Program-made: the position numbers and the translations under genes
Origin: Syntrophobacteraceae bacterium
Lineage (GTDB): Bacteria; Desulfobacterota; Syntrophobacteria; Syntrophobacterales; Syntrophobacteraceae
Direction: 5' to 3'
Length of the DNA: 64,000 bases
Assembly (NCBI GenBank): GCA_003566995.1
Contig: PXBG01000044.1
Coordinates: 1 to 64,000, forward strand
Part shown: positions 46,201 to 54,118 of the stretch, in pieces
Layout: each line of letters opens with the position of its first letter
Numbering within the stretch: position 1 is the stretch's first letter
Notes under the pieces: model-generated
The model's input: only the letters and a program-made list of their open reading frames with translations
The model's database searches: none
Told to the model about the DNA's origin: nothing

Positions 46201-46493
46201 AAGCGCTACAGTTCATCACATTGCTGGTCTTTGCAGGCCTCATGACAATGGCTACCCTGGAGCTTCCTCCCAGAGGCGACGTAACCGCGCCCGTTCACCA
46301 AACCGTGAACAAGGCAGGAGATCCCGTGGCCGGAGCCTATTTCATTCAAAATGCCTACAGAGATGCCGCGACCCCCAACATGGTCACGGTCATTCTGGCC
46401 GACTACCGAAGCTGGGATACGCTGGGCGAGGTGGTTGTTGTCTTTGCTGGAGGCATGGCCTGCTATTTTATCCTGAGGAGAAGAGAATCATGA
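46197..46493 (+). CDS. MbhE-like subunit (part of MrpA C-terminus)
   Basis: This 98-residue protein begins with a TTG overlapping the previous stop. It has one N-terminal and one C-terminal membrane helix around a periplasmic loop with NAYRDAATPNMVTVILADYR, where DYR is the conserved core of the MbhE region, followed by DTLGEVVVVF. It is the second piece of the split MrpA C-terminus. Confidence 0.82.
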   Translation: MKALQFITLLVFAGLMTMATLELPPRGDVTAPVHQTVNKAGDPVAGAYFIQNAYRDAATPNMVTVILADYRSWDTLGEVVVVFAGGMACYFILRRRES

Positions 46494-46957
46494 CACCCAC
46501 CAGAGTCGACGCGTGTCACATCGAGGGGATGAAGAGCCAGACCGACAGTCCCATCATTCATGTGTGCGCTCGCGGGCTAGCTCCGGTCATTCTCATCATC
46601 GGCCTCTATGTGTTCTTCCATGGTCATTACAGTCCCGGTGGAGGCTTTCAAGGTGGCGTGTTACTCGCCGCAAGCTTTCTGCTGCTGCGCATGACCCTTG
46701 GAACACAGATCAGCCAGCTGGTCATGCCTTCCCGCCTGACCATAACCTTGAGTGCCATAGGGGCGCTCATATTTGCGGGAACAGGGCTCGTGGCCATTTT
46801 TGCCGGAGGAAATTTTCTCGATTATGGATTTCTTCCCGTTCCCTGGTTCGATCCGGCATATCTGAGGAACTACGCCATTTTGTTCATTGAGCTGGGCGTG
46901 ACTCTCACGGTCATGGCCACACTGGTCTCCATTTACGACGACCTTCTGGAGGCGTGA
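46490..46957 (+). CDS. mrpB: Mrp/Mbh antiporter subunit B
   Basis: This 155-residue subunit of four membrane helices carries the MnhB pattern GLAPVILIIGLYVFFHGHYS followed by PGGGFQGGVLLAASFLL, then RNYAILFIELGVTLTVMAT. Start and previous stop overlap in ATGA. It corresponds to MbhF. Confidence 0.92.
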   Translation: MTPTRVDACHIEGMKSQTDSPIIHVCARGLAPVILIIGLYVFFHGHYSPGGGFQGGVLLAASFLLLRMTLGTQISQLVMPSRLTITLSAIGALIFAGTGLVAIFAGGNFLDYGFLPVPWFDPAYLRNYAILFIELGVTLTVMATLVSIYDDLLEA

Positions 46958-47370
46958 CCATGACGGAACTTATGGAAAACTACAACGGCTTTCTCGTTCC
47001 CGCCATCAGCTTCATTCAGGGTTACTACGCCTATCTTTTCCTGTTGGCCCTCTTCACCATCGGCCTCTATGCCATGATGATGAAGCGCAACCTCATGAAA
47101 AAGATCATGGGCATGTCTTTCATTCAGTCGGCAACCATCATGTTCTGGATCGTTGCCGCATACAAAGAAGACGCAACCGTGACCGTCTACCACCAGCCCC
47201 TGGGTCTTGAAAACCCTGACCTTTATCTCAATCCTCTTCCCCACACGCTCATGCTCACGGCCATCGTGGTGGCAGTGGTCACACTGGGACTCTCATTTGC
47301 CTTGATCGTCGCCATCTACCGCCGATACCAGACCCTGGATGAACCACTCTTGTTGGAACGCATGCAATGA
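46954..47370 (+). CDS. mrpC: Mrp/Mbh antiporter subunit C (NuoK-like)
   Basis: This 138-residue protein with three helices is related to NuoK of complex I. FTIGLYAMMMKRNLMKKIMG shows the helix-1/2 pattern, and LPHTLMLTAIVVAVVTLGLS the conserved HxLxLTAIVV motif. The region around ENPDLYLNPLPH matches the MrpC loop. The start is a GTG overlapping the previous stop, or the ATG two codons later. Confidence 0.92.
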   Translation: MTMTELMENYNGFLVPAISFIQGYYAYLFLLALFTIGLYAMMMKRNLMKKIMGMSFIQSATIMFWIVAAYKEDATVTVYHQPLGLENPDLYLNPLPHTLMLTAIVVAVVTLGLSFALIVAIYRRYQTLDEPLLLERMQ

Positions 47371-48899
47371 ACACACTTCAGTTACCCATTCTCATCATCA
47401 TCGCCTTTCTTTTTGGGGCGCTCCTCATTCCATTGCTGGGGTACTTCGCCAGGCGCCTCGGGTACATAACGGCCCTCATCGCCACGGCCCTTTCCCTCTT
47501 CTTCTCCATATCCGGGCTCATGCACGTGCTCTCCGAGGGAAGAATCAGTTATCACCTCGCTGGCTGGATGCCCCCCTTTGGCATTGAACTCATTCTCGAT
47601 CCCCTCTCCGCCTTCATGTGCGTCCTGATCACGGGCATCACGTTTGTCGTGCTCATTTTTTCGGGAAGGATGGTCGAGCATGAAACCCCTGACAAAACCA
47701 TTTCCTATTACACCCTCACCATGCTTCTTTTGGCCGGTTTGTGCGGCATGGTTCTCACGGGTGACCTCTTCAACCTGTATGTCTTCCTGGAAATAGCAGC
47801 TCTTGCCGGTTACGCTCTGGTTGCCATCGGCGACAAGCGTGCCCCTGTGGCCGCATTTCGGTACCTAACCCTCGGAACGGTGGGAGCAGCTTTTTACCTC
47901 CTGGGCGTTGCCTTCATTTTCATCAGCACCGGCTCGCTGAACATGGGGGACGTGTTCAAGGTTTTACCCCTTTTGGAAGATTCGAGAGCCGTGATCGTTG
48001 GACTGACACTCATCGTACTGGGCATCGGTCTCAAGATGGCGCTTTTTCCCATGCACGCATGGATGCCCGATGCTTACGCCTATGCCTCGTCTGCAGCCAC
48101 AGCACTCCTCGCTCCCATAGGCACAAAGGTTGCGGCCTATGTCCTTTTTCGCGTCATGTTTTATATGGTGGACCCGGATTTTCTGAGACATGACCTGCAC
48201 ATTGCGCAGATTGTGGGGTACCTGGGAGCCATAGGTGTGCTTTGGGGCTCCATACTCGCCATCTGCCAGAAAGAACTCAAACTCATGCTGGCCTACAGCA
48301 GTGTGGCTCAAGTGGGATACATCGCCGTCGGCATCGGGCTCGCTTCCCCCCTGGGCTTCATCGGTGCCATTCTTCACGCACTGAACCATGCCTGCATGAA
48401 AGCCTGCCTGTTTTTTGTGAGCGGCAGTCTTCGCTTCAAGGTCGGACACAGCTCCATAACCGACATGAACAACTCACTCCGCAAGACCATGCCCTGGACC
48501 TCAGCAGCTTTTGTACTCGCGGCCATCTCCATGATCGGTCTTCCGCCCACAGCTGGATTCTTCAGCAAGTGGTATCTGGCTCTTGGTGCCATTGAACAGT
48601 CCAACTGGATATTTTTGGGAGTGCTCCTGGTGAGCACCCTCCTCAATGCGGCCTACTTCTTCAAGGTGATTGAAAGAATGTATCTCAAGCCTCAACCTCG
48701 AGTGGCGGCTCCTTCCGAAGAACCCTCGGAGGATCCAGTGCAGGAATTGACGGACACGACCCATGTGAACAGAAACGAGGCACCAGCCTCCATACTCCTT
48801 CCCACTTTAACTTTATCCCTGAGTCTTCTCGTGTTGGGATTGGCCAACGCCTGGATCGTCACCCATTTGATTCTACCCATGATTCCCGACTGGCTGTAA
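47367..48899 (+). CDS. mrpD: Mrp/Mbh antiporter subunit D (NuoN/M-like)
   Basis: This large ion-translocating subunit, 510 residues and about 14 helices, is homologous to NuoL/M/N of complex I. FNLYVFLEIAALAGYALVAI holds the helix-5 Glu. LGIGLKMALFPMHAWMPDAY has the helix-7 Lys, followed by APIGTKVAAYVLFR with the helix-8 Lys. The start overlaps the mrpC stop in ATGA. It corresponds to MbhH. Confidence 0.93.
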   Translation: MNTLQLPILIIIAFLFGALLIPLLGYFARRLGYITALIATALSLFFSISGLMHVLSEGRISYHLAGWMPPFGIELILDPLSAFMCVLITGITFVVLIFSGRMVEHETPDKTISYYTLTMLLLAGLCGMVLTGDLFNLYVFLEIAALAGYALVAIGDKRAPVAAFRYLTLGTVGAAFYLLGVAFIFISTGSLNMGDVFKVLPLLEDSRAVIVGLTLIVLGIGLKMALFPMHAWMPDAYAYASSAATALLAPIGTKVAAYVLFRVMFYMVDPDFLRHDLHIAQIVGYLGAIGVLWGSILAICQKELKLMLAYSSVAQVGYIAVGIGLASPLGFIGAILHALNHACMKACLFFVSGSLRFKVGHSSITDMNNSLRKTMPWTSAAFVLAAISMIGLPPTAGFFSKWYLALGAIEQSNWIFLGVLLVSTLLNAAYFFKVIERMYLKPQPRVAAPSEEPSEDPVQELTDTTHVNRNEAPASILLPTLTLSLSLLVLGLANAWIVTHLILPMIPDWL

Positions 48900-48911
48900 G
48901 GCAAAATCGTC

Positions 48912-50441
48912 ATGAATGAGATCGTCACCTACACATCCCCCATTCCTCTGTTGGCTGTGCTTGTCTCCCTGGCAGCGGTTCCCCTGATTTATGCCAGTTC
49001 CAACAGGCCCAACCTGCGGGAATTCTGGACCCTGGCAGCAGCTTTCATCAAGTTTCCCCTGGTGCTCTCCCTCTTGCCCGATGCATTTGCGGGAAGGGTG
49101 GCCGAATGGACCATGCTCGAGATATCGCCGGGCATCGCTCTCCAGTTTCGCGCAGATTCCATGGGACTTTTTTTCGCTCTCGTCGCTTCCGGCTTATGGA
49201 TACTGACGTGCTTTTATTCCATAGGCTACGTGCGTGGAGCCAATGAAAAGAAGCAGACCCGCTATTTTGCCAGCTTCGCCGTTTGCCTCTCGGCCACCAT
49301 CGGCATAGCCTTTTCTGCCAATCTGCTCACTTTTCTGATTTTCTATGAAATCCTGTCCATTGCCACCTATCCACTGGTCATTCATAAAGAAGACCGTGAA
49401 GCCATGCGCTCCGGGCGCCAGTACCTCACCTACGCCCTGACGGCCGGAGTGGTCCTCATCGCCGCCATAGGACTGACCTATCATTTGGCCGGAACAATGG
49501 ATTTCAAAGCCGGAGGCCTCCTCGCCGGCCTTGATCTGGATGCGAACACCGCAAAAGTGCTTTTCATGCTCTTCCTTGCAGGAGTCGGCGTCAAGGCGGG
49601 CATCATGCCCCTTCAGAGTTGGCTTCCCGCGGCCATGGTCGCTCCCACTCCCGTCTCTGCCCTTCTCCACGCTGTGGCCGTTGTCAAGTCGGGCGTGTTC
49701 GGCGTGATCCGTGTTGTGGGTTTCGTCTTTGGCCCTGAACTGATGCACACTGCCGGTCTTCATCTCATTTTGGCCACTTTTGCGGGGGTGACCATTCTCC
49801 TGGCCTCCCTCATCGCCCTGAAGCAAGACGATCTCAAGGCGAGGCTCGCCTACTCCACCGTGGGTCACCTTTCCTACATCATCCTGGGCGTCGCCCTGAT
49901 CACCCCCGAGGGCTTCACAGGAGGCCTGCTGCACCTTTCCAACCACGCCACCACCAAGATAGCGCTCTTTTTCTGTGCCGGCGCCATCTATGTGAACCTG
50001 CACAAAACCAAGATATCCCAACTGGACGGCATCGGGCGAGTCATGCCCTGGACCATGGCCGCCTTCACCGTTGGGGCCATGGGGCTTTCAGGCATTCCAC
50101 CCATAAATGCATTCGTGAGCAAATGGTTCCTCTGCCGTGGAGCCCTTCAGGCTGATCAGATGATCATCCTGGGCATATTCATTGTGAGCGGACTGCTCAA
50201 CGCAGCTTACTTTTTTCCCATCGTTCACCGGGCCTTTTTCCGCAAGGGGGGGTCCGATTTGGACCACCATGGAGAGGCATCTCCCCTGATGGTCGTTCCC
50301 ATCTGCATTGTGGCCGCTCTTTCCATTCTATTGGGACTGCAGCCAAACCTGTTGTTCAACTTTTTCGACCTGGCTTCGGGCATCACTGAAAGCATTTTTT
50401 ATCCAGCATCCACTTTGGTCGGATTGGGAGGAACGCCATGA
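48912..50441 (+). CDS. Second MrpD/NuoM-like antiporter subunit
   Basis: This is another 509-residue, roughly 14-helix antiporter-like subunit. LLTFLIFYEILSIATYPLVI has the helix-5 Glu, GVGVKAGIMPLQSWLPAAM the helix-7 Lys, and LLHAVAVVKSGVFGVIRV the helix-8 Lys, so the proton path residues are complete. It is separated from mrpD by 12 bases with its own TAAGGC site. Classical Mrp has one such D subunit plus MrpA, so this may take the role of the MrpA N-terminal half. Confidence 0.9.
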   Translation: MNEIVTYTSPIPLLAVLVSLAAVPLIYASSNRPNLREFWTLAAAFIKFPLVLSLLPDAFAGRVAEWTMLEISPGIALQFRADSMGLFFALVASGLWILTCFYSIGYVRGANEKKQTRYFASFAVCLSATIGIAFSANLLTFLIFYEILSIATYPLVIHKEDREAMRSGRQYLTYALTAGVVLIAAIGLTYHLAGTMDFKAGGLLAGLDLDANTAKVLFMLFLAGVGVKAGIMPLQSWLPAAMVAPTPVSALLHAVAVVKSGVFGVIRVVGFVFGPELMHTAGLHLILATFAGVTILLASLIALKQDDLKARLAYSTVGHLSYIILGVALITPEGFTGGLLHLSNHATTKIALFFCAGAIYVNLHKTKISQLDGIGRVMPWTMAAFTVGAMGLSGIPPINAFVSKWFLCRGALQADQMIILGIFIVSGLLNAAYFFPIVHRAFFRKGGSDLDHHGEASPLMVVPICIVAALSILLGLQPNLLFNFFDLASGITESIFYPASTLVGLGGTP

Positions 50442-50677
50442 AAGCCTGGCAATGGATCGCAATCGTCCTTTTGACCGCTGCAACAGTGGTTGGTCAATTC
50501 ATCGAACACCATTACTGGTGGGAAGCCATCCCCGGCTTCTTCGCTGCCTTCGCTTTTGCAGGATGCATGCTCTTCATGTTCGGCGGAAAGTTTCTTGGAA
50601 AGATCCTCATTTCCAAGGCACCAGATTATTACGAGAAGTTGCATCAGTCAAAGGAAGATAAAGAAAATGCCCATTGA
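50438..50677 (+). CDS. Small membrane protein of the antiporter operon
   Basis: This 79-residue protein has two hydrophobic helices (WIAIVLLTAATVVGQFI and IPGFFAAFAFAGCMLFMF) and a charged C-terminal tail. I do not know its family. Its start overlaps the previous stop in ATGA and its end overlaps the next start by 11 bases, so it is translationally coupled on both sides. An accessory subunit of the complex is likely. Confidence 0.8.
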   Translation: MKAWQWIAIVLLTAATVVGQFIEHHYWWEAIPGFFAAFAFAGCMLFMFGGKFLGKILISKAPDYYEKLHQSKEDKENAH

Positions 50678-52403
50678 ACTGCCTCCAGTACTTGCCATGT
50701 GGCTGGGGCTGATCATTTTGCCCCTGCTGCCCAGAAGCTGGCGCCCCACGGCCTTTCTGGCCTTTCCCCTTGCAGCCCTTTTCCTGGTGCTCACGTTGCC
50801 CGTGGGGACAAAGCTCACCATGCCCTTTGCCCATTACGAGCTTGTGGTGCTCCAGGTGACTGAGCTCAACCGGGCGTTCGGTTTCATCTTCTCCCTCATT
50901 GCCCTGCTTGGGGGGGTATACTCCCTGCACATGCGTGAAACGGGCCAGCAGGGAGCATCTCTCCTTTACGCCGGGGGTGGGCTCGGAGTCGTCTATTGCG
51001 GCGACTTTTTCACCATGCTGGTCTGCTGGGAACTGATGGCCGCCGGCTCCGCCTATCTCATCTGGTCCAGGCGAACCCGCCAGGCCCAGGAAGCGGGCAT
51101 GCGCTACCTGCTCCTCCACCTCTTGGGGGGGAGCCTTTTGCTTGCGGGAATCATCATCCATGCACAACAGACAGGATCCCTCTTGCTGACCAGCTTCAGC
51201 CCGGGAGAATCCTTTGCCGCCTGGATCATTCTCACAGGAGTCGCTGTCAACGCCGCTTTCATTCCCCTCCATGCATGGCTTCCGGACAGCTACCCCCGAT
51301 CCACGGTGACGGGATCTGTCTTCCTCAGTGCCTTCACGACCAAGGCCGCCGTCTACGTGCTGGCCGCTCTCTTTCCGGGATGGCCCCTCCTTCTCTACAT
51401 GGGCGTTGCCATGACTCTTTACGGCGTCACCTTCGCATTTCTGGCCAACGACATCCGGGAAATCCTCTCCTACCACATCATGAGCCAGGTCGGATATATG
51501 GTCGCCGCTATCGGCATTGGCACTGAGTTCGGCATCAATGGCGCCACAGCACACGCTTTCAACAATCTTCTCTACAAACCTCTTCTGTTCATGTGCACGG
51601 GTGCCGTGTTGTATGCCACCGGCACAAGCAAGCTGAACCAGCTGGGAGCATTGGCCTCGAAGATGCGCTGGGTCCTCGTCCTATACATGGTTGCCGCTTT
51701 TTCCATTTCGGGACTCCCTCTCACGAACGGCTTCGTCAGCAAGTCGCTCATTTACAGCGCTGCTGGAGAAGGTCATTTCTATACGGCAAAATTTCTTCTC
51801 ATACTCGCTTCTGTGGGGACCTTTCTATCCGTTGGAATCAAGCTCCCCTATTACACCTGGTTTCATGAAAAGAAAGCCGACCACGTTCTCAAACCCATTC
51901 CCAAGGGGATGATGGCGGCCATGGCTGCGACTGCCTTCTTCTGCATCTTTTACGGTTTGCCCCCAATGTTTGGCATGACCCAGTCTCTCCTCGCTCAACT
52001 CCCCTATGCCATAGTGTACAACCCTTTCACCATTCCTCAGCTGGTGGAGGCCATCCAGGTCATCATTTTCACCTTCCTGGCGTTTTGGATCGTGCGGGAA
52101 AAACTCACCCCCAAAGACAAGATATCCCTGGATGTGGACTGGTTTTACAGGACAACCGCCCCCGCTTTTCGAACAGTTTTCATTCGCTGGGTGAACGTTT
52201 TCTTTGAAACCGTTGAACGAAAAGCCTTTGATTTTGCTCACTACGTCACTCGAATGTCAGCCAATCCCATTGAACTCATGCGCGCATGGCAAACCCCAAA
52301 AAGAGACTTTGATGCCGACAGACATCGTCCACCTCTGGCCGTGCCCATGCTTCTCACTCTTTTGGCCACCGTTTTTGTGATCGCCTGGAGCTACTGGATC
52401 TGA
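50667..52403 (+). CDS. Third antiporter-like subunit (NuoL/MrpA N-terminal type)
   Basis: This 578-residue membrane protein is homologous to NuoL/M/N but longer, with an extra amphipathic and C-terminal helix region (TAPAFRTVFIRWVNVFFETV). The helix-5 Glu is kept in MLVCWELMAAGSAYLIW. The helix-7 Lys position reads TGVAVNAAFIPLHAWLP, so Asn replaces Lys, while TTKAAVYVLAA keeps the helix-8 Lys. The start ATG at 50667 has AAGGAAG upstream. Its different pore residue hints at a different ion or an uncoupled channel. It ends the operon 15 bases before the terminator. Confidence 0.88.
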   Translation: MPIELPPVLAMWLGLIILPLLPRSWRPTAFLAFPLAALFLVLTLPVGTKLTMPFAHYELVVLQVTELNRAFGFIFSLIALLGGVYSLHMRETGQQGASLLYAGGGLGVVYCGDFFTMLVCWELMAAGSAYLIWSRRTRQAQEAGMRYLLLHLLGGSLLLAGIIIHAQQTGSLLLTSFSPGESFAAWIILTGVAVNAAFIPLHAWLPDSYPRSTVTGSVFLSAFTTKAAVYVLAALFPGWPLLLYMGVAMTLYGVTFAFLANDIREILSYHIMSQVGYMVAAIGIGTEFGINGATAHAFNNLLYKPLLFMCTGAVLYATGTSKLNQLGALASKMRWVLVLYMVAAFSISGLPLTNGFVSKSLIYSAAGEGHFYTAKFLLILASVGTFLSVGIKLPYYTWFHEKKADHVLKPIPKGMMAAMAATAFFCIFYGLPPMFGMTQSLLAQLPYAIVYNPFTIPQLVEAIQVIIFTFLAFWIVREKLTPKDKISLDVDWFYRTTAPAFRTVFIRWVNVFFETVERKAFDFAHYVTRMSANPIELMRAWQTPKRDFDADRHRPPLAVPMLLTLLATVFVIAWSYWI

Positions 52404-52418
52404 AAGAAAAAACCCAAG

Positions 52419-52454
52419 AAAAATGGCCGAAGGGAAATCCCTTCGGCCATTTTT
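52419..52454. terminator. Strong bidirectional terminator
   Basis: A perfect 16-base-pair stem (52419-52434 with 52439-52454) has an AAAT loop, with an A-run on the left and a T-run on the right. It can end both the rightward antiporter operon and the leftward cold-shock gene. Confidence 0.92.
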
Positions 52455-52483
52455 TCTTTTTCAAACTGCAGATTTTTGCGTCA

Positions 52484-52684
52484 CTATTGCTTTTTCACTC
52501 TGGTGGCCTGAGGTCCCTTGGGACCCTTTTCTATCTCAAACGAAACCTTCTCCCCCTCACTGAGAGATTTGAAACCTTGCCCTTCAATGGCCGAAAAATG
52601 AACAAAAACTTCCTGCCCATCATCGGCCTGAATAAAGCCAAAACCCTTTTTATCATTGAACCACTTGACTCGACCTTCCGCCAT
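52484..52684 (-). CDS. csp: Cold-shock domain protein
   Basis: This small OB-fold protein of 66 residues, the usual CspA length, binds single-stranded RNA and DNA as a chaperone. RNP1 is KGFGFIQ and RNP2 is [24 protein letters not shown] opens the protein. The ATG at 52684 is chosen over one six codons upstream because AAGGA lies eight bases before it. Its promoter is about 140 bases upstream, leaving a long leader, as known for cold-induced csp mRNAs. Confidence 0.95.
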   Translation of the reverse strand: MAEGRVKWFNDKKGFGFIQADDGQEVFVHFSAIEGQGFKSLSEGEKVSFEIEKGPKGPQATRVKKQ

Positions 52685-52823
52685 TTCCTCAATTCCTTTC
52701 ATTCACGGTGTTTTGATTGACTCTTGGGCACGTTACTTTGAAGCCTATCAGGAATAGCCCCGTTCACAGCGGAAGACCGATCTCCCAGACAACTCAAAGT
52801 ACCGAACACCTTGACTTAAATCG

Positions 52824-52851
52824 ATTATAGTTCTGAGCCGAGAAAATGCAA
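52824..52851 (-). promoter_or_regulatory. Promoter of the cold-shock gene
   Basis: On the minus strand a perfect TATAAT (52824-52829) lies 16 bases after TTGCAT (52846-52851). Transcription would start near 52816, giving a 5' leader of roughly 130 bases before the csp start. The rest of 52703-53006 shows no gene. Confidence 0.6.
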
Positions 52852-53006
52852 CAAGAAAACAAATCTGATATAAATAAGAATAAAATCAATGATCCCTGTC
52901 AAAAAGACGTAATTCTTTATGGACGAAGAATGAGGGGTGATCACACAAACGGCGGAAGGCGATGGAAATTATCCTGCATAACCTTGAAGCATCATCCTGA
53001 AATGTT

Positions 53007-54032
53007 ATGAATCAGAATTATCACAAACGTCAGTGCACCTCCACAGCAGAAAACGGATCATTGTGCAATATGCCCTCACCTACGAAATCCAACGACAATT
53101 TCATTTCACCAAACATAGACAACAACCATCGGGTGGCCTTTGAAAAACCCCTGCTGAGCCAACTCACCGAATCCTACACCGTTGTGGACCTTCATTTTCA
53201 TTCAAGGTATTCCGACGGTTTCAACTCCATCAAGGCCATTGCCGAAAGAGCCAGGAAACTGGGAATCGGAGTGGCCATCACCGATCACAATGCCATCGGC
53301 GGGGCTATAGAAATGGCCAGCCACGAGGACATTCTTTCCATCCCCGGCATTGAAATCACTTCACGGGAAGGCGCCCATCTTCTGGTTTACTTTTACACCC
53401 TGAGCGACCTGGTCCATTTCTATGAAAATGAGCTGGCGCCGTGGCTTGGCAGAAACGTCATGTCTTCATCCCTCATCAGCCTGGAAAACCTCATTTTTTC
53501 CGCACGCAAGTACAGAACGGTCGTGGCCTTTCCCCATCCCTATTGCACCACCTTCACGGGAGTCTGCAATCCCATGTTCAGCAAGGAGTGCCAGACATCC
53601 CTTCTTGGCATGGCAGACGCCATAGAAGTCATCAATGCTGGAAGCGTTCATCGCTGGAACCTTCAGTCAACGGTGCTGGGCTTTAACCTGAACAAGGGCT
53701 TCACTGCAGGATCCGATGGGCACAATCTTTTTCAGATGGGCAGTGCGGTCACGTACGCTGCCTGTGGCAAAAACGTTGGCGCCTTCCTTGACGCCATCAA
53801 AGAGAAAAGGACCTGGACCATCGGAAAAGAAGTGGGGCTTCTGCGCAAAGTGACCTCCAACGGAATGAAAATCAGAACCAGCTTCACAAACTCATCGGAT
53901 CTTTTCGGCAAAAATGTCCGCTACAGTTTTGCCCTCATCAATTCCGGTTCGCGAATGGTCAGAGACCGGGTTCATGAAAAACTGGAAAAGCACAGAAAAC
54001 GAAAGAGGCTGCGCAATGTTGACAGAGCTTGA
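53007..54032 (+). CDS. PHP-domain phosphoesterase
   Basis: This 341-residue protein has a polymerase-and-histidinol-phosphatase (PHP) metal-dependent domain. The metal motifs are VVDLHFHSRYSDG (about residue 60), AITDHNA, GIEIT, AFPHPYC and GSDGHN. They match the COG0613-like nucleoside/RNA phosphoesterases rather than DNA polymerase. The C-terminal 40 residues are strongly basic and lack similarity. The start may instead be the ATG at 53070, since the first 50 residues are polar and not conserved. The substrate is unknown. It converges on cardiolipin synthase. Confidence 0.85.
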   Translation: MNQNYHKRQCTSTAENGSLCNMPSPTKSNDNFISPNIDNNHRVAFEKPLLSQLTESYTVVDLHFHSRYSDGFNSIKAIAERARKLGIGVAITDHNAIGGAIEMASHEDILSIPGIEITSREGAHLLVYFYTLSDLVHFYENELAPWLGRNVMSSSLISLENLIFSARKYRTVVAFPHPYCTTFTGVCNPMFSKECQTSLLGMADAIEVINAGSVHRWNLQSTVLGFNLNKGFTAGSDGHNLFQMGSAVTYAACGKNVGAFLDAIKEKRTWTIGKEVGLLRKVTSNGMKIRTSFTNSSDLFGKNVRYSFALINSGSRMVRDRVHEKLEKHRKRKRLRNVDRA

Positions 54033-54118
54033 CGGTTCGAACGGCAAAAAGTTCTTCCAGGGCTCATGCAAGGGGACAGGCTCACCCAGACAGCTCACAG
54101 AATCTTTCCCCGCAGCAA

